From contig NZ_JANAIF010000034.1 of NCBI RefSeq assembly GCF_024721015.1, positions 1 to 45,680 of the forward strand: a stretch of DNA of 45,680 bases, read 5' to 3'. Made by a program: the position numbers and the translations under genes. The notes below the pieces were generated by a model, which saw only the letters and a program-made list of their open reading frames with translations, did not search any database and was not told the DNA's origin. Shown piece by piece: positions 8,323-16,878 of this stretch (its first letter is position 1; each line of letters starts with the position of its first letter). This DNA is from Xenorhabdus bovienii. Its GTDB lineage: Bacteria > Pseudomonadota > Gammaproteobacteria > Enterobacterales > Enterobacteriaceae.

Positions 8323-9811
8323 TGAATTTCTTGCTTATGGTGAAGAAGGATATAATTTGGTGCCAGTATGGAAAAATATCAAAAAAACACAGATATCTCC
8401 TATTAGCATTTACGAAGCCTTAGCCAACAAAAGCTATAGTTATCTTTTCGAATTATCTGAAAAACATGAGGATAAATATAGGGCAACCTATTCTATTGTT
8501 GGGCTTCCATGCCATCAACGGATCGAAATTAAAGATTATTCAATCAAAGTATTTGACGAGAATAATGCTCCGACTTATATAACAGATATTCCCCCGCTGG
8601 ATGCCCTGCGGCAAATACTGGCAAGCTATCGCGTGCCAAAAATTGATCAATTACCCAATTATGCTGGTGGGTTGTTTGGTTATTTTGGCTTTGAAACCAC
8701 ACGGCTTATCGAGCCTAAGCTCCAAGCCAATACACGTAAAAAAACATTAATTGATTTACCGGACATATTACAAATAGTCAGTCAAGAATTGATCGTTGTA
8801 GACCATAGAAATGATCTCATCTATGTCATTGTCCATGCAAAACCCACTGAATCCCAAAATTTTGCTGATGCAAATCTAAGAATAAACCAGATTATCAGTG
8901 AACTGGAAAAGATCCCCTATCAACAACAGGCTAACTTCAGTCCTTCTACTACCACCGATAGAACGACTTGGTTCAAGGACATGAAGTCTCATTTTCCACA
9001 GCATGACTTTCAAATGGCCGTCAACAAGATCAAGGAGTACATCAAGGCAGGTGATGCCATGCAGGTTGTTTTATCCCAAGCCATGTCACGACCATTAAAA
9101 GCCAATGCCATACAGCTTTATCAAACACTAACCAGTATGACAAACACGCCGTACTGTTATTTGATGAATGTCGAAGATAGCCATGTTGTTGGCGCATCCC
9201 CTGAAATGATGGTCTCCCTGCATCAAAACAAATTGATCAGCCATCCGATGGCAGGAACTCGGCATCGTGGCATGAACCAGCAAGAAGATGATGCACTGAA
9301 AGCCGAGCTACTTGCAGATAATAAAGAAATTGCCGAACACATTATGCTTGTCGATCTGGCACGCAATGATATTGGACGCGTAGCTAAAACAGGCAGTGTG
9401 ACGGTCAATAACCTGTTAAGTGTTGAGTATTTCTCTCACGTTATGCACATTGTGTCGGAAGTATCCGGTGAAAAAATGGATGGTATCGATGAAATAGACG
9501 TCATCAGTAGCACTTTTCCTGCGGGAACACTCAGTGGAGCACCCAAAATCCGAGCACTGGAGATCATCCATGAATTAGAACCCTATGGCAGGGGCGTTTA
9601 TGGTGGTTGCTTAGGTTACATCACTTGGAACGGCGATATTAATCTCGCTATTACCATCCGGACAGGGTTACTTCATCAGGGACAACTGTATGTACAGGCT
9701 GGTGCTGGAATTATCGATGCCTCCAGAGCGGAACGTGAGTGGCAAGAAACGATCGAAAAAAATAGCATGATGATGCATGCAGCATATCAAGCAGAGCAAT
9801 TTTCTTTATGA
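8309..9811 (+). CDS. anthranilate synthase component I-like chorismate enzyme (TrpE family)
   Basis: 500 residues with the full chorismate-binding domain: GDAMQVVLSQ, PMAGTRHRG at ~313-321, LVDLARNDIGRV, and TFPAGTLSGAPKIRALEII. The Ala in PMAGT marks anthranilate/ADIC synthases, as opposed to the Lys of salicylate-type enzymes. It should convert chorismate plus ammonia to anthranilate with the amidotransferase encoded next. The N-terminal feedback motif, usually LLES, is altered to LFELS (46-50). This suggests weakened tryptophan inhibition, as expected for a copy dedicated to secondary metabolism; that is inference. There are no other trp genes around it. Confidence 0.9.
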   Translation: MLNLNEFLAYGEEGYNLVPVWKNIKKTQISPISIYEALANKSYSYLFELSEKHEDKYRATYSIVGLPCHQRIEIKDYSIKVFDENNAPTYITDIPPLDALRQILASYRVPKIDQLPNYAGGLFGYFGFETTRLIEPKLQANTRKKTLIDLPDILQIVSQELIVVDHRNDLIYVIVHAKPTESQNFADANLRINQIISELEKIPYQQQANFSPSTTTDRTTWFKDMKSHFPQHDFQMAVNKIKEYIKAGDAMQVVLSQAMSRPLKANAIQLYQTLTSMTNTPYCYLMNVEDSHVVGASPEMMVSLHQNKLISHPMAGTRHRGMNQQEDDALKAELLADNKEIAEHIMLVDLARNDIGRVAKTGSVTVNNLLSVEYFSHVMHIVSEVSGEKMDGIDEIDVISSTFPAGTLSGAPKIRALEIIHELEPYGRGVYGGCLGYITWNGDINLAITIRTGLLHQGQLYVQAGAGIIDASRAEREWQETIEKNSMMMHAAYQAEQFSL

Positions 9812-9831
9812 AATGGTATAGGAAATAAATC

Positions 9832-10428
9832 ATGTATTTCATTATAGATAACTATGACTCCTTTACTTACAATATCGCCCAATATTTGGGTATGCTTGGT
9901 ATAGAGGTTTTAGTCAAAAAAAATGATCGAATTACCTTAGAATATATAGAACAACATAATCCGACTGGATTAATTATTTCACCCGGCCCTTGTACCCCGA
10001 ATGAAGCAGGAATATCAACACTTGCCATTCAACATTTTGCTGGGAAAATTCCAATTTTAGGTATTTGCCTTGGTCATCAATGTATAGCACAAGAATTTGG
10101 TGGGCAAGTTCTCAGAGCCAATAAAGTGTATCATGGTCACACTTTAACAATCACCCATAATAATAAAAACTTATTTGCCAATTTACCCCAAGATATCAAA
10201 GTTGGCTGTTATCATTCATTGGTAGTAGATGACTTGCCGGAATGTTTAACAGTGACAGCAAGGTCATGTGATGAATACAATGACATTATGGCACTCAAAC
10301 ATAATGATTTTCCTATATATGGAGTACAATTCCACCCTGAATCTATTCTCTCTGATTTCGGACTGGATATGCTTAAAAATTTCATCAAAATAACACAAGA
10401 ATGGAAGCCGATGAATAGCATACAATAA
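9832..10428 (+). CDS. anthranilate synthase component II-like glutamine amidotransferase (TrpG family)
   Basis: 198 residues, the size of a free-standing TrpG. The class-I amidotransferase triad is visible: Cys79 in GICLGHQ, and His168/Glu170 in FHPES; the oxyanion segment ISPGPCTPNEAG is present. It supplies ammonia to the TrpE-like subunit 20 bp upstream. AGGAAAT precedes the ATG. It lacks the fused phosphoribosyltransferase domain of enterobacterial TrpD/GD, again pointing to a dedicated pathway copy. Confidence 0.92.
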   Translation: MYFIIDNYDSFTYNIAQYLGMLGIEVLVKKNDRITLEYIEQHNPTGLIISPGPCTPNEAGISTLAIQHFAGKIPILGICLGHQCIAQEFGGQVLRANKVYHGHTLTITHNNKNLFANLPQDIKVGCYHSLVVDDLPECLTVTARSCDEYNDIMALKHNDFPIYGVQFHPESILSDFGLDMLKNFIKITQEWKPMNSIQ

Positions 10429-10540
10429 TCCCCACTGGCAATATCAGTAGCTATATATCTGCCATAAATTATATAGTTTCACAAATAATCATAATGTAGT
10501 AAATTATTTTATATATTGATATTCAAGGAGATATTGACCA

Positions 10541-12157
10541 ATGATTACACCAGAAGAAATAAAAAAGATTATTAGCTCGAAAAATATTGGTGCCGGTAAC
10601 TTTATTCACCACCTCAATAACTATTTTAGTGAACGAGGAATGAGCCCAAAAATAACATGTGATGTACCAACATATGATAATCCAGAAGAAGAAAAATCAC
10701 AGTTTGAAATCAATGATCTTGTTAAGATATCAGATCAATTGTCAGGAGCTTATATTGCGCTAGGCATCCAAAAACGTGAACCCGTGGCATTATATTTTGA
10801 TGATACTATTGACTATTTAATTCATTTTATTGCACTGAACAATATAGGCTCGTTCCCTATTTTTGTGAATGGCGATCTCAGTAGTCATATTGCTATGTCG
10901 TTTATGCGTAATAGCGGAACAAAATTTATTATTTCAACGGAAGAAAGGATTAACTCACTGGATGATAAATCTACTGACATCCAGTTTATTACTCCCAAAG
11001 AACTGAATTTATTAAAAAAACCCATTTCAAGCTATTACCAGCATCATGCAGACGATATTATTCTGTTAGGGCATACTTCCGGCACAACTGGTTTGCCAAA
11101 GCCAGTTATTTTTACCCATGAATCTATGTTTCACGGTATTTTGAAAGAAGTCAGTAAGCAACGCGGAAAACAAATATTATCCATGTTCCCGCACTCTCAC
11201 GGAGCCTCAATGACATTGATCATGTTGACATTGACACGAGGTGCAGCAATACATATTCAATCAAAGAAAACCGCTTTTGACATTTTAGATTCCATTGAAC
11301 AAATCAAACCTGACACCGTTGCTGCTTTTCCCAAAATATTTGTTGATCTATGCAGAGAAGACCTCAATGACTGGGATCTTGATTCTATTTCCCACTGGGT
11401 TTCCACGGGTGACGCGAATCACGAACCCCATATACGAAAGCTGATTTCTTATGGTCATCATTTCGTTGATGGCAAAAAAGAGCGTGGATCTTTTTTCATC
11501 GACAATCTTGGCTCTTCAGAATTCGCATTTGCCATGTTCAGAAATATTCATCAACCAAAAACAGACAGATATGATCGTTGTATTGGAATACCTTTTTCCT
11601 GGGTTGATGCTGCCATACTTGATGCAGACGGAAATGTTCTCCCCAATAACCAAGTAGGTATGTTGGGCGTTATTTCAAAATCAGTAACCATGGGTTACTG
11701 GAATAACCATCTCCTGACCGAGAAAAACCGGGTTAATGGTTATTGGTTAACAGGTGATTTGGTTTACCGTACCAACGACGGTTTCTTTTACCACGTTGAT
11801 CGTACATCAGATTGGATTAAGACTCCCCAAGGGCCACTTTACAGTACCCAATGTGAAGAGTGGCTGTTGAAAAATATTGATAGTATTTTTGATATCAGCA
11901 TCGTCGCTACTTCCCTGCCCAATGGCGATCAACAGACAACGGCTATCGTCGAGCTGAAAGCAGGGCACGAAATTTCGCCGGCCACACTGTTACAAAAAAT
12001 CAACGCCTGTCATCAGGAAAAACAATGGCCATTGATCGACAATATTGTTTATCAATCCGCTGACAACGATCTCGGAGTCACAGGGAAAAAACTCAAAAGA
12101 AAAATCAGAGATCGTATGCCTGAAGATAATTCAATGGTAACTGAAGAAGGAAATTAA
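10541..12157 (+). CDS. second ANL-superfamily adenylate-forming ligase
   Basis: 538 residues. The AMP-binding motif GHTSGTTGLPKP is at 177-188; a typical WLTGDLVY motif and a C-terminal lysine in GKKLKRK are present. It is divergent from the first ligase (A8 region VDRTSDWIKTPQGPLYS), so it is not a recent duplicate. It may activate a different acid, or form an amide or ester bond directly from an acyl-adenylate as some ANL amide synthetases do. AAGGAG precedes the start after a 112-bp gap; the next gene begins 1 bp after its stop. The substrate cannot be read from the sequence. Confidence 0.75.
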   Translation: MITPEEIKKIISSKNIGAGNFIHHLNNYFSERGMSPKITCDVPTYDNPEEEKSQFEINDLVKISDQLSGAYIALGIQKREPVALYFDDTIDYLIHFIALNNIGSFPIFVNGDLSSHIAMSFMRNSGTKFIISTEERINSLDDKSTDIQFITPKELNLLKKPISSYYQHHADDIILLGHTSGTTGLPKPVIFTHESMFHGILKEVSKQRGKQILSMFPHSHGASMTLIMLTLTRGAAIHIQSKKTAFDILDSIEQIKPDTVAAFPKIFVDLCREDLNDWDLDSISHWVSTGDANHEPHIRKLISYGHHFVDGKKERGSFFIDNLGSSEFAFAMFRNIHQPKTDRYDRCIGIPFSWVDAAILDADGNVLPNNQVGMLGVISKSVTMGYWNNHLLTEKNRVNGYWLTGDLVYRTNDGFFYHVDRTSDWIKTPQGPLYSTQCEEWLLKNIDSIFDISIVATSLPNGDQQTTAIVELKAGHEISPATLLQKINACHQEKQWPLIDNIVYQSADNDLGVTGKKLKRKIRDRMPEDNSMVTEEGN

Positions 12158-12158
12158 T

Positions 12159-12890
12159 ATGAAAACTTGCTTAATTACGGGTGCCAACAGAGGCATCGGA
12201 TTTGAAATTGCTAAAAAATTGGGTGAACGAGGCCATCGGGTAATCCTTTCAGGCCGTGATATACCTGCGCTTGAGCACAGTGTTTTACAATTGACCCAAA
12301 TGGGAATAACCGCCGATTTGCTTCATTTGGATGTCACAGATCCAGAATCCATAAAATCTGCGGCAAATTTACTGCTCAGCACCAATACAACCCTTGATAT
12401 ACTGATTAATAATGCTGGCGTTTTTCTGGATTCAATCCAAAAACCCAGCGAAACCTCTCTGGATGACATCCATAAAAGTCTGACGGTCAATTTGGTTGGC
12501 CCCTGGCTCATCACCCAAGCCTTTTTACCCCTGCTCTCTCGTTCAGAAGAAGCTCGACTCATTTTCTTATCTACCGATCTTGCCGCTTTATCTCAAGCCG
12601 CTGACCCGCATTCGAAATACAACAGAATCGAAGGTCCAGCTTATCGAGCCTCCAAAGCCGCTCTGAACATGCTCGCTTTACAATGGGCGAAAGAATTTCG
12701 TGATTCGAAGATTTCTGTCAGTGTATGCAGCCCGGGTTGGTGCAGAACTGACTTAGATAGCCAAATTAGTTCAGAACAGGCACCCAATTCTGCTGCCGAA
12801 GGTGCTGATACGGTTGTTTGGCTGGCCTTAGATAAGGGCAGAGAACAACACGGCCATTTTTATTCAGCTCGCCAGACTATTAATTGGTAA
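12159..12890 (+). CDS. short-chain dehydrogenase/reductase
   Basis: 243 residues, classical SDR: cofactor motif TGANRGIG at 7-14, NNAG at 84-87, Ser138 and Y162-x3-K166 in AYRASKAALN. Arg at position 11 in TGANRG is common in carbonyl-reductase-like SDRs. It sits between the second ligase and the aldehyde dehydrogenase, so it probably reduces a carbonyl intermediate or oxidises an alcohol. GAAGGAAAT precedes the start, overlapping the end of the ligase gene. Confidence 0.88.
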   Translation: MKTCLITGANRGIGFEIAKKLGERGHRVILSGRDIPALEHSVLQLTQMGITADLLHLDVTDPESIKSAANLLLSTNTTLDILINNAGVFLDSIQKPSETSLDDIHKSLTVNLVGPWLITQAFLPLLSRSEEARLIFLSTDLAALSQAADPHSKYNRIEGPAYRASKAALNMLALQWAKEFRDSKISVSVCSPGWCRTDLDSQISSEQAPNSAAEGADTVVWLALDKGREQHGHFYSARQTINW

Positions 12891-12924
12891 TGTCCTAAGA
12901 TAAAAAATGTATGGAGATAACATC

Positions 12925-14286
12925 ATGACAATAAATGAAAATATCGATATCACCGTTCAGCAAACTGAAACAGCGTCCTATATAGACAAATTGGTTGACC
13001 AGGGAAAAATCGCCCAAAAAGAATTGGAAAAACAGTCAGATGAAGATATTGATAACGGTCTTCACCATTTGGCAAAAATATTTTCCACTCACTGCCGGGA
13101 ATGGGCTGAAAAAGAACTTGCTGTCACCCGTATCGGCAATGCCGACGATAAAGAACACAAATTAGCTTTGGTAGTCAACCAAGTATTTAAGGGATTATAT
13201 GGCACCAAAACCTATGGTCGTCTTGGTGGAACCCAAAGGCTCATTGAATATGCCAGTCCAGTTGGATTGATCTTTGCCGTTGTCCCATTGACAAACCCGA
13301 TTCCAAACTCGCTTTTCAAGATCATGCTTTCCATCAAAACTCGCAACGCTATCATTTTCAGTTATCCCGGTAAAACTGGCAAATTAGCAAATGAATTTAT
13401 TGATCTGGTACAACAGGTTCTTACCGAGCACGGATTGCCCGTTTCATTGGTTCAAGTCTGCACGCCTCCAAGCCATGATAAAACCCATATGCTGATGCAG
13501 CATCCCGGTGTAGACATGATCCTTGCGACAGGAGGAAGAAATCTGGTACATGCGGCTTACAGTTCTGGTAAACCTGCGTTTGGCGTGGGGCCTGGCAATG
13601 TCCCTGTCTATATCAGCCGTTCCGCTCACATTCCGAAAACTGCCGCCAATATTGTTAATGGAAAGATATATGATAATGGCATCGTTTGCGGTTCAGAAAG
13701 CAACCTCATAGTACATCCTGCCAGCAAAAATGACCTGATCTCAGCTTTAGAAGCCAATGGCGCGGCAATCTTGACAAGCAGCGAAGTTGAGCAGGCTATC
13801 CAGACGTTATTTAACCCAGAAACCCAGTATGTAAGCCGTGAAAATATTGGTGTCTGCGCGGCATCTTTGGCCGCTAAAGCCAACATTTCACGCGCTTATC
13901 CCATTAAATTGCTGGTTATACCCGCTGAAATAGGCAGGAATGATTTTCTCAGCAACGAAAAAATGGCACCCATACTGACTCTTTATACTGCCGATGAAGA
14001 AAATGGGATTTCTCTTGCCTATTCATTGATTTGTAACGAAGGCGCGGGGCATACGGCTGTAATACACAGCGAAGATCCAGATGAAATTCATCAATTCTCA
14101 ACCGTCATGCCTGCCGGACGCATTTTGGTGAATACATCAGCAACACAGGGCATGCTCGGGGAAACAACTGAGCTACCTGTGTCATTCATGCAAGGCAGTG
14201 GGACTTTTGGCCACAATCATTCAACCGATCCGATCATCTGGAAGCACTTAGTGAATATCAAGCGTGTCGCATACGGCCTACACTGA
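12925..14286 (+). CDS. CoA-acylating aldehyde dehydrogenase (acyl-CoA reductase)
   Basis: 453 residues from ATG 12925, chosen because GGAGAT sits six bases upstream; an in-frame ATG at 12907 lies before that site. The protein resembles the EutE/AdhE N-terminal type, with VPLTNPIPN, GPGNVPVYI, the catalytic Cys255 in DNGIVCGSE, and a C-terminal GxGH region. This group interconverts acyl-CoA and aldehyde with NAD(P)H. After an aryl-CoA ligase it would reduce anthraniloyl-CoA, or a hydroxylated derivative, to a 2-aminobenzaldehyde. Direction and substrate are inferred. Confidence 0.85.
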   Translation: MTINENIDITVQQTETASYIDKLVDQGKIAQKELEKQSDEDIDNGLHHLAKIFSTHCREWAEKELAVTRIGNADDKEHKLALVVNQVFKGLYGTKTYGRLGGTQRLIEYASPVGLIFAVVPLTNPIPNSLFKIMLSIKTRNAIIFSYPGKTGKLANEFIDLVQQVLTEHGLPVSLVQVCTPPSHDKTHMLMQHPGVDMILATGGRNLVHAAYSSGKPAFGVGPGNVPVYISRSAHIPKTAANIVNGKIYDNGIVCGSESNLIVHPASKNDLISALEANGAAILTSSEVEQAIQTLFNPETQYVSRENIGVCAASLAAKANISRAYPIKLLVIPAEIGRNDFLSNEKMAPILTLYTADEENGISLAYSLICNEGAGHTAVIHSEDPDEIHQFSTVMPAGRILVNTSATQGMLGETTELPVSFMQGSGTFGHNHSTDPIIWKHLVNIKRVAYGLH

Positions 14287-14331
14287 TTTTGCTAATACTT
14301 GCGAATTTACGTAATTTGGGAAGTAGATATA

Positions 14332-15450
14332 ATGAAGATACAGTGTATTGGTGCAGGCCCCGCAGGGTTAGTGTTCTCCATTCTGGCAAAAATGCAGGAT
14401 CATAGCCGTGATGTCGTTGTATACGAACGTAATTTATCAAACGTTACAACGGGTTGGGGGCTTGTACTTTCTGAGCCGATGTTACAGCAATTAGCCAATA
14501 TCGATCCCAGTATTGTTGAACAGCTCAGACCTCATATTTCAACATTAAACCATATTGATATTCATATAAAAGAAAAAACTTTCCGTTCATCTGGATATCA
14601 ATTCCTTGCGATCAGTCGGTTAGAAATGATCAATACCCTTAGGAAAAAAGCACTGGATCTGGGTATCAAGATTAATTACGACTCTTCATTGAATGCTGAA
14701 GATCTTATTAACTTCCCCGCTGATTTGACTGTTATTAGTGATGGCGCCAACAGTAAGATAAGGCATCAGTTAAAAAATGAATTCGACACTGACATTGATG
14801 AAGGAAAGAACCTATACTTATGGTTAGGAACTTCACATCTATTTAACGATACCTTTAACTTTATTTTCGAGCAGACAGAAACAGGTTGGTTTTGGGCACA
14901 TTGTTACAAATTTGAGAATGATCATTCTACATTTGTTGTCGAATGTACTCATGAAACTTGGGCAAAAACAGGATTTGCACATATGGATGAGAAAGAAACC
15001 ATTGCATTTCTTGAAAAGGTCTTTCACCGACATTTATGCGGCCATCCATTGCAAATTAATGATACGTGCCGTGAAAAAGCTTATTGGCGGCGTTTTGTTA
15101 CACCAGTCAGCAAACACTGGTCTCACGATAAAAAAGTTTTATTAGGAAATGCAGCGCATTCCGCCCACTTTTCCATTGGTTCTGGGACTAAGCTAGCAAT
15201 AGGTGATGCCATTGCACTGGCAGAAAATCTGAAATCAAGCAATAAACTGGATTCAGCCTGTTTTACAGATTATCAACACAATCGTCAAAATGAATCATCT
15301 AATTTACATATTGCAGCACAAAATTCTCAATCTTGGTTTGAAAATGTTGAATCATTAATTGAAAATGACCCATTAGAGTTTTCTATATCTTTGCTCTTGA
15401 GGAGTGGTAGACTATCACGCGATGAACTCACCATAAACCTGTTAGAATAA
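14332..15450 (+). CDS. FAD-dependent monooxygenase, VioD / salicylyl-CoA 5-hydroxylase-like
   Basis: 372 residues from ATG 14332, preceded by GGGAAG. The Rossmann FAD motif GAGPAG is at 6-11; the GWGLVLSE segment, GTSHLFND, FVVECTHETWA and the FAD-ribityl region GNAAHSAHFSIGSGTKLA match the VioD/salicylyl-CoA hydroxylase subgroup of group-A flavin monooxygenases. Two-domain 2-aminobenzoyl-CoA monooxygenase/reductases are about twice as long; the C-terminal old-yellow-enzyme-like domain is missing here, so hydroxylation without dearomatisation is expected. Ring hydroxylation of anthraniloyl-CoA, probably at C5, is the most economical hypothesis. Confidence 0.8.
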   Translation: MKIQCIGAGPAGLVFSILAKMQDHSRDVVVYERNLSNVTTGWGLVLSEPMLQQLANIDPSIVEQLRPHISTLNHIDIHIKEKTFRSSGYQFLAISRLEMINTLRKKALDLGIKINYDSSLNAEDLINFPADLTVISDGANSKIRHQLKNEFDTDIDEGKNLYLWLGTSHLFNDTFNFIFEQTETGWFWAHCYKFENDHSTFVVECTHETWAKTGFAHMDEKETIAFLEKVFHRHLCGHPLQINDTCREKAYWRRFVTPVSKHWSHDKKVLLGNAAHSAHFSIGSGTKLAIGDAIALAENLKSSNKLDSACFTDYQHNRQNESSNLHIAAQNSQSWFENVESLIENDPLEFSISLLLRSGRLSRDELTINLLE

Positions 15451-15522
15451 GGTTTTCAAAGAATCAGATTTATATTTTATTCATCTTTTTATATCAATTG
15501 AAATAGTAAATGGGAGTCACCA

Positions 15523-15945
15523 ATGAATTACGCAAAAATTTCACCTAAAATAATTAACCCTCTGTATAAATGTTATGATGAAATACAGAAATGTGAATTA
15601 GACCAATCACTTATTCTTTTGGTTGAAATGCGAACCTCACAAATTAACGGCTGTGCCTACTGTTGTAGACTCCATGCAGAAATGGGGCGTAAACTAGGTA
15701 TTGAGGAAGAAAAGCTGGATAAGTTACCCGGTTGGTTTAACTCCCGTATTTACAATCAAAAAGAAGTACTGGCACTGGAATGGTGTGAAGCATTAACCAT
15801 TGGTCTTAGGGACAAAGATCTTAATGATCTTAGAGAACGTCTTGAAGAATTATTTTCAGAAAAAGAACTTGTTGATCTGACCTCAGCCATATCAGTAATG
15901 AATGCCTTAAACAGAATGGCAATAAGTATCGGTGATAACAACTAA
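15523..15945 (+). CDS. AhpD-like / carboxymuconolactone decarboxylase family protein
   Basis: 140 residues. The family signature is complete: Glu34 followed by C44-x2-C47-x3-H51 in GCAYCCRLH. In AhpD these residues perform thiol-based peroxidase relay chemistry; the wider family includes proteins with stress or antioxidant roles. GGGAGTC precedes the start. In the cluster it could protect against peroxide formed by the oxygenases or act as a pathway enzyme; the sequence does not decide. Confidence 0.85.
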   Translation: MNYAKISPKIINPLYKCYDEIQKCELDQSLILLVEMRTSQINGCAYCCRLHAEMGRKLGIEEEKLDKLPGWFNSRIYNQKEVLALEWCEALTIGLRDKDLNDLRERLEELFSEKELVDLTSAISVMNALNRMAISIGDNN

Positions 15946-15999
15946 TAAATTATAGTTCTTTTGATAAAGATAGTTGCTTGATTGATCTGTTGAATAATA

Positions 16000-16029
16000 T
16001 GTTTCCTGGATTATTCCTTCCAGGAAACA
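16000..16029 (+). promoter_or_regulatory. strong inverted repeat ahead of the doxX-like gene
   Basis: TGTTTCCTGG (16000-16009) and CCAGGAAACA (16020-16029) are perfectly complementary with a 10-base spacer. A TATAAT hexamer follows at 16031-16036, so this may be an operator overlapping a promoter for the DoxX gene, or an mRNA hairpin. No T tract follows, which argues against a terminator. Confidence 0.45.
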
Positions 16030-16057
16030 CTATAATCATAAAATTCAGGAGAAGCCT

Positions 16058-16501
16058 ATGTTAAACGGAACTCAATTAAGATATGCAGCTTTAATCGCAC
16101 GTTATTCACTTGCGATTGCGTATTTGGTCGCAGTGGCTGACAGACTTGGTTTATGTGGTGGATATGGTGATCCACAGATTACGTGGGGTAATTTCACGGT
16201 ATTCCTTGGTGTTGTTAAGCACTTGAACCCTTGGGCACCCGATTTTATGATCCCTATTTTTGGTTGGGGAGTCACTATTCTTGAAGTTGCTCTGCCTATA
16301 TTCCTAATAATAGGTTTTAAAATCAAAGAAACCGCTTTAGTCAGCGCAGCCTTGTTGTTAATTTTTGCTGTTACAATGACAACGGCTGGCTTACTTAAAA
16401 GCGTGTTTGACTATAGCGTTTTATCTGCATTTTCCTGTTCACTTCTACTCTACTGTTTTGAAAAATTCAGAGTGAGTGAAAATAAAAAGCAATTAAATTA
16501 A
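16058..16501 (+). CDS. DoxX-family integral membrane protein
   Basis: 147 residues, with about four hydrophobic segments and the RYSLAIAYLVAVADRLG start and GWGVTILEVALPIFLIIGFKIKETAL centre characteristic of DoxX/DoxD-like membrane proteins. Some relatives are subunits of quinone-linked redox systems; many have no known role. TCAGGAG precedes the start. It is the last gene before the regulator and may serve electron transfer or self-protection for the cluster. Confidence 0.75.
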   Translation: MLNGTQLRYAALIARYSLAIAYLVAVADRLGLCGGYGDPQITWGNFTVFLGVVKHLNPWAPDFMIPIFGWGVTILEVALPIFLIIGFKIKETALVSAALLLIFAVTMTTAGLLKSVFDYSVLSAFSCSLLLYCFEKFRVSENKKQLN

Positions 16502-16878
16502 TTTTTCTTAGTATACGTCAGAGCAACATCCACTTCCTATGGTATTGATTATATAAATCAGTACCATTCTACTCATAGTTATTTGTCGCAACTATTCAAA
16601 TTATATTTAATTACATTGATTTATTATAATATAAATTAATACCACTGTATCAATTTTTAAATGAAAAATATAACAAAAAACATTAAATAACATTAATATT
16701 CAAAAAGATACGAATTACATCATAATTAATAAAATCCTATAACTTTTATTTCATAAAATTATTACATCTTGACATTACGCATATGAATTACTTTAATAAT
16801 CCAAAATATTTAATTCAACTCAAAATCAAATATTTTAATTAGAAACAAGAATAACAAATAATAAAAGAGTAAAAATTT
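16502..16878 (+). promoter_or_regulatory. 377-bp AT-rich gap with an imperfect hairpin; likely regulator promoter
   Basis: There is no gene in this gap. At 16539-16567, ATGGTATTGATT and AATCAGTACCAT form a 12-bp stem (one G-T pair) around ATATA, 37 bp after the doxX-like stop. It lacks a T tract, so it may terminate weakly or bind a regulator. The remainder is A/T runs without a clear -35/-10 pair. Confidence 0.4.
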
